A DNA stretch of 64,000 nt from Bacillus sp. FJAT-47783 (GCF_022808615.1 NZ_JAKZKS010000015.1:17319-81318); one strand, 5' to 3'; counted from the first letter of the stretch, positions 54,434-63,603 are shown. A program made the numbers and translations. The notes: a model not told the origin generated them from the sequence alone.

Positions 54434-55698
54434 TGTTCGTCTACCTCCGGTTCGTTGGGCGAATTTAGGTTCTCTTCCGGCTCTTCCTTGTTACCAGCTT
54501 CCAATAACGACTTTAGTTCTTCTTTCGAAATGATAATCCCAATCTCACTATTTTCATCAGGTGTTAAAACAGTAGTATCTTGCAGTTTTTTTGTACCGTG
54601 GACTTCTCTACCCGAAATACCAGGGTAAAATTGTGACGCAACGATTTCTTTTTTGACAAAAGTTCCGCTTTTTGCAAACACTTTTCGGTAGATGTCAGCA
54701 GAGACAGCGGCTACTCCTTTCTTCTCTGTATAGTAAATCCCCTTTTCCATTTCTGCTGTATATGTCACAATCGGTTCTGTTTCATAATACACAACATTTT
54801 CCACTTCAATTTCATACGTGTAGGGGAAAGGTTGTCCGATTAAATCTACATACAAGCGATTTTCTTTGCTAGAAAAGGCAATCGTATAATCGTGATCATT
54901 TCGGTTTTGAAAGACGAAATCCATTCGATCAGGTGATACTTTGACATCTTGACCTAATGTCGTATAGCTTGGAAGTGAACGATTTGGCGTTCGTTTTAAA
55001 ATGTCAAAATTCGTTGGTAAAATCACTTTGTAAATAGCTGTAGCCAGAAAGCTCCATTCGCTGTCTGTTCCATCTACATCGCTATCTTCTATAAGCGCGT
55101 TCATTGAAAACGGCGTTTGGCTCATCACTTGAACATTTTTATGTTGCTCCACCCATTGTTCGACAAAGTCGGCATACTCAACCGGGATGGGTAAACTAGT
55201 ATTCGACACCGTTTCAAATGGTTGTTCAGGGAAATAATCACCAAGTTGAAGATATATGTCATCTTCAACGAATGCTTGTGCAAAATGCTCTAAATCTCTT
55301 TGCAATTGAGCGAAGTTTATGGATGAATAAACGGAACCGTCTAGCTGTTCTTCCAGCAAAGATTTGACTTGGTTCATATTTATCGTAACGACCATTTCAT
55401 TTTCCTCATGGTGTTGAATCGATTCAACGGTCTTTTCGACTTGGAAGGAAAATGACTCTTTTGGAATGGTAATGTTCGTTTCATGATCTAAAAGGGTGAT
55501 CGTTGTTTGTTTTTTCCACTCTTGAATCATTGACTTAATCAGTTTCGTTGTCTCTTCTTTCGTTTTTCCACTAATGTTTTCGTTACCTACATATGTATCG
55601 TTATCATACGTTTCCTTCCAGCCTAAAAAGGTGGGTAGGTAAGAACATCCTGACAAAAGGAGGAGTGTTGCAAGCGACATAATTATTACCTTTTTCAT
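54430..55698 (-). CDS. VanW-domain lipoprotein, first gene of the pil operon
   Basis: A 422-residue lipoprotein: signal peptide with lipobox LLSGC (lipid-attached Cys about residue 17), an N-terminal region of about 190 residues with peptidoglycan-binding-4-like features, a VanW-like domain (about 180-290; FSMNALIEDS, SFLATAIYKVILPTNFDIL, LPSYTTLGQDV), and a Pro/Glu-rich tail. VanW proteins are envelope proteins of unknown biochemical role. Being first in the operon and overlapping pilB, it may help the pilus pass the thick wall or link it there. ATG at 55698 follows AAAGG. Confidence 0.8.
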   Translation of the reverse strand: MKKVIIMSLATLLLLSGCSYLPTFLGWKETYDNDTYVGNENISGKTKEETTKLIKSMIQEWKKQTTITLLDHETNITIPKESFSFQVEKTVESIQHHEENEMVVTINMNQVKSLLEEQLDGSVYSSINFAQLQRDLEHFAQAFVEDDIYLQLGDYFPEQPFETVSNTSLPIPVEYADFVEQWVEQHKNVQVMSQTPFSMNALIEDSDVDGTDSEWSFLATAIYKVILPTNFDILKRTPNRSLPSYTTLGQDVKVSPDRMDFVFQNRNDHDYTIAFSSKENRLYVDLIGQPFPYTYEIEVENVVYYETEPIVTYTAEMEKGIYYTEKKGVAAVSADIYRKVFAKSGTFVKKEIVASQFYPGISGREVHGTKKLQDTTVLTPDENSEIGIIISKEELKSLLEAGNKEEPEENLNSPNEPEVDEQ

Positions 55699-55855
55699 TT
55701 TTCTACCTTTCAATATGTATTTTTGTAAAATTTCGTAAAAGTATCCATCGATAGATGCGCTTTCCTATCATTCTATAATAAAATAGAACGTGATAAAATA
55801 GAGGAAATATGACAAAATAGTTAAAAAGAATCATTTTGATGATTGGGGAAAAAGG
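55699..55855. promoter_or_regulatory. Divergent promoter region of the two pil operons
   Basis: About 155 bases between the leftward pil operon and the rightward minor-pilin operon. It contains an inverted repeat TTCTAT-N6-ATAGAA at 55771-55788 and several TATAAT/TAAAAT-like hexamers on both strands, so one regulator could control both. Confidence 0.5.
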
Positions 55856-56305
55856 ATGATTAATTGGAAATTTGATGAAAGTGGAGTGACGCTGGTAGAA
55901 CTTGTTGCTTCCATAACGATTCTGTTCATTGTGTTGTCAGTATTTGCTACATTTTTTACGCAGTCCGCACTTTTTACGAAAAAAAATGAAGAGGCCATTT
56001 CTGCCGTAAACTTAGCTCGTCTCGTACTGGAAGAAGTGCGAGAAAACCATTCCGTTATCCCGTTCAAAACAGCGGAATACGAAACGTTTAACAAAGGTGA
56101 TACCCCTCACATCTCGTATGTAACCGAAGATGGGACGTTTCTCGCAAATGAAAAATTGCGCCTTAAGCTTTTCGTTGAAGTAGTAACGGATAAACAAAAT
56201 GGGGAATCTATGAATCTAGGAGCATACAAAATTACGATCTATATCGTCAATAAAAAAGGAGAGATTGTGACGGATACGTACGGCTTGATCGAGGTGACAT
56301 CATGA
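55856..56305 (+). CDS. Minor prepilin 1 (PilV/GspI-like)
   Basis: A 149-residue prepilin-like protein with cleavage site ESG|VTLVELVAS and Glu at +5, a hydrophobic helix (about residues 12-34) and a beta-rich head. By size and order it fits the PilV/GspI position of minor pilin operons. ATG at 55856 has GGGGA six bases upstream. Four-base overlap (ATGA) with the next gene. Specific sequence identity to known PilV is not visible. Confidence 0.82.
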   Translation: MINWKFDESGVTLVELVASITILFIVLSVFATFFTQSALFTKKNEEAISAVNLARLVLEEVRENHSVIPFKTAEYETFNKGDTPHISYVTEDGTFLANEKLRLKLFVEVVTDKQNGESMNLGAYKITIYIVNKKGEIVTDTYGLIEVTS

Positions 56306-56802
56306 AGAAGCAAAATCGATTGAACGAAAACGGAATCACGCTCGTCGAACTGTTAGCAACACTAGCGATTTTTATGATATTCGTGACGATATTTTATCAA
56401 GTATTAAATAACGTGGTTGAAACGGTTCAATCGAGACAAGCACAAGAAGATGCGAGGAGAGAAGCGAATTATATTTTATCTGCGTTAACAAACATTCACC
56501 AGACGAGCGACATGTATTGGATAGAAGATGGGATGAACGGAGAGCTAAACATTTTTTATATACGAAATGAAGAAACGCATCTGCTAGAAGTAGATCCCGC
56601 TCCATACGAAGCGAAGTTGACGATAACGTCGTCTAATAATGGGAAAATGAAAACCGTTGATATGAGAAATCGGGACAATAAAACGATCGATGTTACGTTA
56701 CATCTTGATTATAACGGTACTGGCAAAAGAAGTGATACCCTAACCATTCAAACGAAAATCTCGCGTATGACAGAAGCAAAAGGGGGCGATGAAAATGAAT
56801 AG
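56302..56802 (+). CDS. Minor prepilin 2 (PilW/GspJ-like)
   Basis: A 166-residue prepilin-like protein with cleavage site ENG|ITLVELLAT, Glu at +5 and a hydrophobic helix, followed by an extended head. In operons of this kind the second minor pilin corresponds to PilW/GspJ and binds GspK-like tips. Overlaps with both neighbours imply coupled synthesis. Confidence 0.82.
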   Translation: MKKQNRLNENGITLVELLATLAIFMIFVTIFYQVLNNVVETVQSRQAQEDARREANYILSALTNIHQTSDMYWIEDGMNGELNIFYIRNEETHLLEVDPAPYEAKLTITSSNNGKMKTVDMRNRDNKTIDVTLHLDYNGTGKRSDTLTIQTKISRMTEAKGGDENE

Positions 56803-58489
56803 CGAAAAAGGCTCCACACTAATTATCGTGTTACTATCGATTACAATTTTGCTAACGCTCGGTACTATATTAATCGCCCAGTCGCTTACAACCGCTAAAC
56901 AGCGGGAACAAACGGAATCGAACTATCGCGCCACTCATTTAGCTGAGTTTGGCGTGTCGTATGTGAAAGAACGAATCGAATCGTACCTGACAGAAAATCC
57001 GCCTCATGGAAACTTGAAAGACTATATCCAGTTCATGCTGACAACTATTCAAGATGATGTAAACCGTTATCAAGTGGATGAACATCATCAGGAAAGAAAA
57101 ATATCTCTTGATTCCGTCTCAATGAAAATCAATCACGTACATAATGAGGCTATTTTGGACATTAAGGTTACAGGAGATGATGGACGGCATAAAAAAACGT
57201 TAACTGCGACATTTTCCATTCATGCATCAAACAATAAAAACAATGACTGGCTAAATGAAGCGGCAAATTATTGGCTTGATGAATCTAAATACGACTGGAT
57301 TACGGATCAGGTGTCTTATCCGGAGAAGCCGCAATCGGGGACGATTGTCAATAGACATATAGAATGGAACAATAAAGTCTTTAGAAGGAATGAAAATCTC
57401 ATCTTGAATAACGGAGAGAAAATTAGCAAAAGTACTATTGATGTGAACCATTTTTATAACGAAAATGAGTTGGAATCATCGGATACCATCTATTCCATTA
57501 ATGGCTTCAGTGTCTTTAATAATGGAGGATCATTTTCACATGATGAATTATCATCAAAAGGAATGTATGCGAAAAATAGTATGCATATCATGCAATCAAC
57601 CTTTTCGATCGATGGGCCTTCAAAATATTTGAGTGTCTTTAATTTAGGTGATTCACACTACGAAACAACATCTGTATATGTGCAAAATATGATGTATAGT
57701 GCTAGCTCAACCGTTTCTGTTGACGATTATTTAATGCTGAAATCGGGTGCGCGGTTTAGGTATAGTGATATCGAAAGCAAATATTTTTATGTCACCATTT
57801 TCATTACAATTTATAATGCAAATGTTGATGTGGAAGGCTTTAGTTATTTCAATAATATATGGTTATACAGTAATGCAAATGTAAACGTTAAGGGAGATGT
57901 TTTTGTAAAAGGACTATATGATGCTCGAAACAAATCTTCGATGAAAGCCTGTGGGAACGGTATTTTTAAAAGTGTTGTGGATGTTGAGGGAGATATTAAA
58001 GTGGGCAAAAATATGTATGTGCAAAATCGACTTACGATGAAAAATGGGTCGATTGTAACAGGTGGTTCATTATACGCAAATGGCGGGATGGATCTTCATA
58101 ATGGCAGTGGTCAGTTAATAGTTGGAGGAGATTTGATCATTAATCAAAAAGCTGGGGCTTCTACGCTGAATAATAATCAAATTGTTGTTTTAGGAGATCT
58201 AATTTTATTAAATGTACCTAAAAATCAACAAGAGTTGTTTTCTTTAAGGAAAAACTTGTTCGTTACAGGAGATATCCTCGTTTACTATGAAGGGGAGGAT
58301 GAGCCAAAAGTAAATGAGGAAGCCAATTTCCATACGCCAGCAATGCTAGAATTTCAAGGTCAAAAGAAGTTTAAAAAGGGAACCATTATTTATCGTTATC
58401 CGAATTCAGAAGAGATCGAAATCAATGGGTGTGATCCCGTTTCTCGTCCAATGGATACGAGCGTGGAATTGGAACATGTACAATATTAG
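56795..58489 (+). CDS. Large GspK/PilX-like minor pilin with beta-solenoid domain
   Basis: A 564-residue protein whose N-terminus is prepilin-like (EKG|STLIIVLLSITILLTLG) but has Ile instead of Glu at +5, as in GspK/PilX tip subunits. After the helix and an N-terminal head (about residues 30-150) comes a region of about 350 residues with short, repeating hydrophobic/Gly/Asn patterns (GDVFVKG, VEGDIKVGKNMYVQN, GGSLYANGGM, VGGDLIIN, VLGDLILL) that look like turns of a beta-helix or bactofilin-type solenoid. A tip adhesin is a fair inference. ATG at 56795 is preferred to 56789 by spacing from GGGGGCG. Confidence 0.78.
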   Translation: MNSEKGSTLIIVLLSITILLTLGTILIAQSLTTAKQREQTESNYRATHLAEFGVSYVKERIESYLTENPPHGNLKDYIQFMLTTIQDDVNRYQVDEHHQERKISLDSVSMKINHVHNEAILDIKVTGDDGRHKKTLTATFSIHASNNKNNDWLNEAANYWLDESKYDWITDQVSYPEKPQSGTIVNRHIEWNNKVFRRNENLILNNGEKISKSTIDVNHFYNENELESSDTIYSINGFSVFNNGGSFSHDELSSKGMYAKNSMHIMQSTFSIDGPSKYLSVFNLGDSHYETTSVYVQNMMYSASSTVSVDDYLMLKSGARFRYSDIESKYFYVTIFITIYNANVDVEGFSYFNNIWLYSNANVNVKGDVFVKGLYDARNKSSMKACGNGIFKSVVDVEGDIKVGKNMYVQNRLTMKNGSIVTGGSLYANGGMDLHNGSGQLIVGGDLIINQKAGASTLNNNQIVVLGDLILLNVPKNQQELFSLRKNLFVTGDILVYYEGEDEPKVNEEANFHTPAMLEFQGQKKFKKGTIIYRYPNSEEIEINGCDPVSRPMDTSVELEHVQY

Positions 58490-58507
58490 ATTAGCAATTG
58501 AAACGAA

Positions 58508-58543
58508 ACGGCCTACCTGCATTGCCAGGAAGGTCGTTTTTTC
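58508..58543 (+). terminator. Terminator after minor-pilin operon
   Basis: ACGGCCT-A-CCTG with CAGG-A-AGGTCGT, then TTTTTT. Confidence 0.82.
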
Positions 58544-58597
58544 TTAAAAAATTTTTTTTAGCTTCTTCCCTTCTAGAAAAGAACCGGTTATAATAAA

Positions 58598-58622
58598 AGT
58601 GTATTAATTATAATAGTACACT
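58598..58622. promoter_or_regulatory. YtrA operator
   Basis: AGTGTA-N13-TACACT exactly fits the inverted repeat described for B. subtilis YtrA. It lies 24 bases upstream of the ytrA-like start. Confidence 0.85.
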
Positions 58623-58645
58623 TATTACGGGGAAGGGGTGTGAAG

Positions 58646-59023
58646 ATGTTTGATTTAGATTTTCGCAGTCGGAAGCCAATTTATGAGCAACTTGTCGACC
58701 GGTTTAAAGAGCTCATTATTAGTGAAGTGTTAGGTCCGGATGAAAAGATTCCGTCTGTTCGAGCCCTTGCCCAACAGCTAACGATTAATCCGAACACGAT
58801 TCAAAAAGCGTATCGAGAATTAGAGCGGCAAGGCTTTGTTTACTCGATTAAAGGAAAAGGTAACTTCGTTCAACCATTGTCGGAAAAAGTGAATGAAGAA
58901 GAAATAGAAAACGTTAAAGCGCTATTAAAGAAAAAAATCAAAGAAGCTCTGTTTTTAGGTGTGACGAAAGAAGAGCTTTATACATTGATTCAAGAATGTG
59001 GAGGGGGCGATGAAGGTGATTGA
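58646..59023 (+). CDS. ytrA: GntR-family repressor, YtrA subfamily
   Basis: A 125-residue short GntR regulator: winged helix (about residues 8-75; VRALAQQLTINPNTIQKAYRELERQG) and a short C-terminal dimerisation helix, as typical for YtrA. ATG at 58646 is used because GGGGTG is at proper distance; GTG 58640 lies in that site. A consensus YtrA operator precedes the gene, so the operon is autoregulated; in B. subtilis the ytr operon responds to cell-wall antibiotics. It overlaps the ABC ATPase gene by 14 bases. Confidence 0.9.
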   Translation: MFDLDFRSRKPIYEQLVDRFKELIISEVLGPDEKIPSVRALAQQLTINPNTIQKAYRELERQGFVYSIKGKGNFVQPLSEKVNEEEIENVKALLKKKIKEALFLGVTKEELYTLIQECGGGDEGD

Positions 59024-59915
59024 CGTAAAAAGTGTTTCGAAACGGTTCGAAGGAGTGGAAGCACTTCAAAATGTGAATTTAAAAGTCAAAAAGGGTTCGG
59101 TTTATGGATTATTAGGTACGAATGGAGCTGGGAAGACGACGCTATTAAAAATTTTAGCGGGTTTATACGAAGAAGATAACGGAACGGTTCATATTGACGG
59201 CAAGAAGATTTTCGAAAATGAAAGATTAAAAAACCGTGTCATTTTTTTAACGGATATTCCGACCTTTTTCTCACAATATACGGTCAGTCAAATGGCTAAT
59301 TATTACCGTAGTATGTATTCAACGTGGAATGAAGAGCGATTTCAAGCATTACATGAAGTATTTGAATTAGATGTAAAGAAAAAAGTACAAAGGTTTTCAA
59401 AAGGGATGCAGCGACAAGTAGCCTTTTGGCTTGCACTTTCAACAATGCCAGATGTACTCATTTTAGACGAACCATTTGATGGACTGGATCCGGTTATGAG
59501 AAGAAAAGTAAAAAATCTTATTTTGCAAGATGTTGCAGAAAGAGAAATGACGGTGCTCGTCTCTTCTCACAATCTGCGTGAAGTGGAAGATTTTTGCGAT
59601 TATATCGGCGTATTGCACAGAGGGAAAATGCTGTTTGAACGGGACCTTGATGACTTGAAAAGCGATATTCATAAAGTCCAAGTTGCCTTTAAAGGCTCAT
59701 TCCCTGAGCAATTTTTACAACCGTTTCGTATCCTTTATTCAGAAACGCGCGGTAGTGTCAAGCTCGTCATTGTAAAAGGAGAACAACAAGAAATTCTTTC
59801 TCATATACAACCATTTAAACCCGTTCTTTTTGATTTATTACCACTATCGCTTGAAGAGATATTTATTTATGAAATGGGGGATGTTGGTTATGCCATCAAA
59901 AACATCTTGGTTTAA
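59010..59915 (+). CDS. ytrB: ABC transporter ATP-binding protein, YtrB-like
   Basis: A 301-residue ABC ATPase: Walker A GTNGAGKTT, Q-loop-type FLTDIPTF, signature SKGMQRQ (degenerate LSGGQ with Lys-Gly-Met), Walker B VLILDEPFDGLD and switch His in SSHN. A C-terminal extension of about 80 residues follows the ATPase. ATG at 59010 follows GGAGGGGGCG. It pairs with the DUF6449 permease downstream, which it overlaps by 26 bases. Likely role: envelope stress response or export of a cell-wall-active compound. Confidence 0.9.
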   Translation: MKVIDVKSVSKRFEGVEALQNVNLKVKKGSVYGLLGTNGAGKTTLLKILAGLYEEDNGTVHIDGKKIFENERLKNRVIFLTDIPTFFSQYTVSQMANYYRSMYSTWNEERFQALHEVFELDVKKKVQRFSKGMQRQVAFWLALSTMPDVLILDEPFDGLDPVMRRKVKNLILQDVAEREMTVLVSSHNLREVEDFCDYIGVLHRGKMLFERDLDDLKSDIHKVQVAFKGSFPEQFLQPFRILYSETRGSVKLVIVKGEQQEILSHIQPFKPVLFDLLPLSLEEIFIYEMGDVGYAIKNILV

Positions 59916-61881
59916 TAAAGAGATTATTATACAAGATTTTAGAAGTGTTGGCTGGATTAGCTTATTCTTCTCCATTGGCCTATTTTTTACGATTCCTGTT
60001 CAATTGCTACTAATTTTCTCAAACGAACAGCGTCAATATGATCGTTATTTTACGAATCATATAACTGATTTATTTGATGTGAACATGCCATTACAAATGA
60101 TTTTATTTTATGTCATACCTGTTTTACTAGCGATTTTTTTATTCCGTTATTTACATGTAAAGCAACAAACAGATATGGTTCATAGTTTTCCAATCCGAAG
60201 AGAGCGTTTATATTTTCATCATATAATGAGTGGTTTATTCTTTTTACTCATCCCGATCTTGTTAAATGCTGTCATTGTTCTATTACTTCTAGCTCCACTA
60301 GATATACAGGGGTATATATCGTATCAAGAAGTGTTTGAATGGGTAGGGGCTGCTTTCCTGATGGAGTCACTCATGTTTTTTGCAGGTGTACTCATTGCGA
60401 TGGTGACGGGTATTTCCGCTGTTCAAGGGATTTTAACGTATATTATGTTATTTTTCCCGTATGGTTTTAGCATGTTGGCGATTATGAACATTAAAAATTG
60501 GTTTTATGGTTATCCAGCCAACTATTTAATTGTAGAAGAAATTTTTTATTATTCTCCGATCACACGTTTACCGTTTATTTCAGAAAAGCCGTTGTCTGTA
60601 CTAGAAGTGACGATTTATCTAATATTGACGGTTGGGTTTTGTATAACGAGCTTATTGCTTTATAAACGACGAAATTTAGAAGCTGCGTCCCAAGCGATTG
60701 CGTTCCCACAGTTAAAGCCGATTTTTAAATATGGAGTGACGTTTTGCTTCATGCTTCTCGGAGGTATCTATTTCGGTGTAGTAGAACAGAGTGAACGTAC
60801 GTTTTGGCTCTATTTTGGCTATGCAACGTTTTCGATCATTGGTTACTTTATCGCCGAGATGATTTTGCAAAAGACGTGGCGTGTATTTTCAGCTATAAAA
60901 GGCTATTTGTTTTACGCCTTAATTATGAGTGTCGTCCTTTTAGCCCTTCATTTTGATGTGACAGGATATGAGAAAAAAATGCCCGAATTAAGTGAAGTAG
61001 AGCGCGTTTATTTTAGTCCATATATATATACGGCAGATTCTGAATCAAAAGAAGAAGAGTATAATCAAAATGCATATGAAGATCGGAAAAATATTGAAGC
61101 CATTTATCACATTCATAAAAGCATCGTTGACGAAAAACAACAAGCGAAAAATGGCTATCACTTTAACGAAGTGAATTTCATTTATGAATTAAAAAATGGG
61201 AAAAAATTTTCGCGCCAATATATGATTAAAGATAAAGATGCATTAAAAGATTTATATAATGTGATTTATTCATCAGAAGAATATAAAGAAAAGTACTTTG
61301 ACATTTTACAAGTGAATGCGGAAAAGGTCGATAAAATAACGATTGAGTCACACTACTATAAATCGAAAAATTCTTACATTACAAAACCGGAAGAAATAAA
61401 AGAAGCGATTTCTATTTTACAAGATGAAGCGCAGAATGCAGATTATGACATTTTGAATGATCAACGTGAACCGTGGGGAAATATTCGCTTGACGTTAAGT
61501 AATGGAAAAACGGTTCGTGAAACGTGGTACAAAGGATATGAACAGTTTGAGCATTGGCTAAAAGAAAAAGAACATTTAAATGAAGTAAGAATGACATCTG
61601 ATGATGTTTCAAAAGTTTTCGTTGCAAAAGAAAAAGACCTTCAAAGCATTGAAGAAACAGATTACTCATACGAAGAATACTTTAATCGTGCAGATGAATA
61701 CGACTTTATTATAACGATAACGGATAAAGCGCAAATTGAAGAAGCGATTCATAATGCAACTTGGTTGGGAGATGGAGAGTATATTGTCGGCTTTTATTAT
61801 GAAGAGGACGACTTCATCGACATTAAAAGTTTTTCTGAAAAATATGTACCACAATTTGTAAAAGAAAAATTAGCTGATTGA
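59890..61881 (+). CDS. ABC transporter permease with DUF6449-like C-terminal domain
   Basis: A 663-residue permease. The N-terminal 370 residues have about ten hydrophobic segments (typical ABC-2 type); the remaining 280 are hydrophilic and Lys/Glu-rich, ending at residue 663, and match DUF6449-type domains found in these Bacillus permeases. ATG at 59890 has GGGG nine bases upstream; earlier ATGs lie inside the ATPase gene. In B. subtilis the equivalent operon has separate permeases and a lipoprotein; here one large protein seems to replace them. Directly followed by an ECF sigma gene. Confidence 0.82.
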   Translation: MPSKTSWFNKEIIIQDFRSVGWISLFFSIGLFFTIPVQLLLIFSNEQRQYDRYFTNHITDLFDVNMPLQMILFYVIPVLLAIFLFRYLHVKQQTDMVHSFPIRRERLYFHHIMSGLFFLLIPILLNAVIVLLLLAPLDIQGYISYQEVFEWVGAAFLMESLMFFAGVLIAMVTGISAVQGILTYIMLFFPYGFSMLAIMNIKNWFYGYPANYLIVEEIFYYSPITRLPFISEKPLSVLEVTIYLILTVGFCITSLLLYKRRNLEAASQAIAFPQLKPIFKYGVTFCFMLLGGIYFGVVEQSERTFWLYFGYATFSIIGYFIAEMILQKTWRVFSAIKGYLFYALIMSVVLLALHFDVTGYEKKMPELSEVERVYFSPYIYTADSESKEEEYNQNAYEDRKNIEAIYHIHKSIVDEKQQAKNGYHFNEVNFIYELKNGKKFSRQYMIKDKDALKDLYNVIYSSEEYKEKYFDILQVNAEKVDKITIESHYYKSKNSYITKPEEIKEAISILQDEAQNADYDILNDQREPWGNIRLTLSNGKTVRETWYKGYEQFEHWLKEKEHLNEVRMTSDDVSKVFVAKEKDLQSIEETDYSYEEYFNRADEYDFIITITDKAQIEEAIHNATWLGDGEYIVGFYYEEDDFIDIKSFSEKYVPQFVKEKLAD

Positions 61882-61892
61882 GGGAATAAAGG

Positions 61893-62405
61893 ATGAAACT
61901 TGAACAAACAGGAGAGGAAATGTATCAACACATTTATACGACTTTTTACAATAGAGTGCTTCATGTTGCGCACTCCATCACAAAGGATTTTCATTTAGCG
62001 GAAGATGTTCTGCAAGAAACTTTTTTAAAGATTTATCAACATCTTGACCAAATGAAAGATGTTGAAAAATTAGGTGCTTGGATCGCAACGATTACAATGC
62101 GCACAGCGATTGACTTGTTACGGAAAGAGAAAAAATACCCGAAGAGCAGTATGGAAGAAATCATCTTTTATCTCGAGAATCCAGACGCTTCCACTGAAGA
62201 TATGGTCTGGACCCACTTATTAAAAGAAGAGATTGAACAACAGATTGACCGGTTAAAGCCTGAGTATCGACAAGTGATCGAACTTCGTTATCATAAGGGG
62301 TTAAAAGAAAAAGAAATCGAAACAGAACTAAATATTACGAAAAGCACAGTAAAAACAAGGTTGTACCGTGCTAGACAAACATTAAAATCTCAAATCGCGC
62401 TATGA
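61893..62405 (+). CDS. ECF RNA polymerase sigma factor
   Basis: A 170-residue extracytoplasmic-function sigma factor: region 2 (about residues 10-75; FHLAEDVLQETFLKIYQHL, LGAWIATITMRTAIDLLR) and region 4 (about 115-165; LKPEYRQVIELRYHKGLKEKEIETELNITKSTVKTRLYRAR). No anti-sigma gene follows; a terminator does. It is only 11 bases after the ABC permease gene, so it may belong to that operon. Target promoters are unknown. Confidence 0.9.
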   Translation: MKLEQTGEEMYQHIYTTFYNRVLHVAHSITKDFHLAEDVLQETFLKIYQHLDQMKDVEKLGAWIATITMRTAIDLLRKEKKYPKSSMEEIIFYLENPDASTEDMVWTHLLKEEIEQQIDRLKPEYRQVIELRYHKGLKEKEIETELNITKSTVKTRLYRARQTLKSQIAL

Positions 62406-62432
62406 GCTTGGATTTAGTCCAAGCTTTTTTCT
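62405..62432 (+). terminator. Terminator after ECF sigma gene
   Basis: AGCTTGGA/TCCAAGCT around TTTAG, then TTTTT. Confidence 0.88.
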
Positions 62433-62516
62433 TATCTATTTAGATGAAGAGGAACAATTGATTAGAAAAAGTTTGTTATACTATGAGTGACAGAAAAGAG
62501 AAGGGAGTTTATTCTA

Positions 62517-63560
62517 ATGAAGAGATATGAAACGATGGAACTGATCAGAAAACTAGTTTCGATTCCAAGTCCATCAGGAAACACAGGTGAAATTATTTCA
62601 TTTATTGAACAATACATAAAAGATTGGAATGTCGAAGCGAAACGGAATCATAAAGGCGGGTTAATCATCACAATCAAAGGAGACGATGAAAAAAAGCATC
62701 GCTTATTAACAGCCCATGTCGATACGCTTGGTGCAATGGTGAAAGAAATTAAAGGAAATGGACGGCTAAAACTGTCCATGATCGGTGGTTTTCGCTGGAA
62801 TGCAGTAGAAGGAGAATATTGCGAAATCGAAACTTCGTTAGGGAAAACGTATACAGGGACTATTTTAATGCATCAAACGAGCGTCCATGTATATAAAGAT
62901 GCGGGCAAGCTTGAACGGAATGAAGAAAATATTGAAGTTCGTTTAGACGAACGAGTATCTTCAAAAGAAGAGGTGCGCGAATTAGGGATTGAAGTAGGTG
63001 ACTTTGTTTCATTTGACCCACGGGTTCAACTAACGGAGAGCGGTTATATTAAATCGCGTCATCTTGATGACAAAGCAAGTGTTGCGATACTTTTACAACT
63101 TATTAAACGTATACAAGAAGAAAACATTGTTCTCCCGTATACGACCCATTTTTTAATTTCAAATAATGAAGAAATTGGCTACGGTGGGAATTCTAATATC
63201 CCAGAGGAAACCGTGGAATATTTGGCGGTGGATATGGGTGCGATTGGAGATGGTCAGTCTTCTGATGAATATACCGTTTCCATTTGTGCGAAAGACTCAA
63301 GCGGGCCGTACCATTATGGACTGCGCAAGCATCTCATTCAGCTTGCTAAAGACAATAATATTGACTATAAAGTTGACATTTATCCATACTATGGCTCTGA
63401 TGCATCCGCTGCAATCCGAGCAGGTGCTGATGTGAAGCACGGTTTAATCGGTCCAGGTATTGATGCTTCTCACGCATTCGAACGAACACATGAATCATCC
63501 ATTCGCCATACGGAAGCACTTCTTTATCAATATGTACAATCAACATTGGTTGAAGGGTAA
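62517..63560 (+). CDS. M42-family aminopeptidase (PepA/YsdC type)
   Basis: A 347-residue binuclear metallo-aminopeptidase that assembles as a dodecamer. Metal ligands: His in TAHVDTLG, Asp in HLDDKAS, Glu pair in NNEEIGYGG, Asp in AVDMGAIG and His in ASHAFERTH. Length and domain order (catalytic, PDZ-like insertion about residues 70-165) match the family. ATG at 62517 follows AAGGGAG at about ten bases; a longer open frame upstream lacks a ribosome site. Confidence 0.92.
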   Translation: MKRYETMELIRKLVSIPSPSGNTGEIISFIEQYIKDWNVEAKRNHKGGLIITIKGDDEKKHRLLTAHVDTLGAMVKEIKGNGRLKLSMIGGFRWNAVEGEYCEIETSLGKTYTGTILMHQTSVHVYKDAGKLERNEENIEVRLDERVSSKEEVRELGIEVGDFVSFDPRVQLTESGYIKSRHLDDKASVAILLQLIKRIQEENIVLPYTTHFLISNNEEIGYGGNSNIPEETVEYLAVDMGAIGDGQSSDEYTVSICAKDSSGPYHYGLRKHLIQLAKDNNIDYKVDIYPYYGSDASAAIRAGADVKHGLIGPGIDASHAFERTHESSIRHTEALLYQYVQSTLVEG

Positions 63561-63603
63561 AGAAAATACAGAGAAGCACCCATGATTAAGGAGGGGATAT
63601 TTG

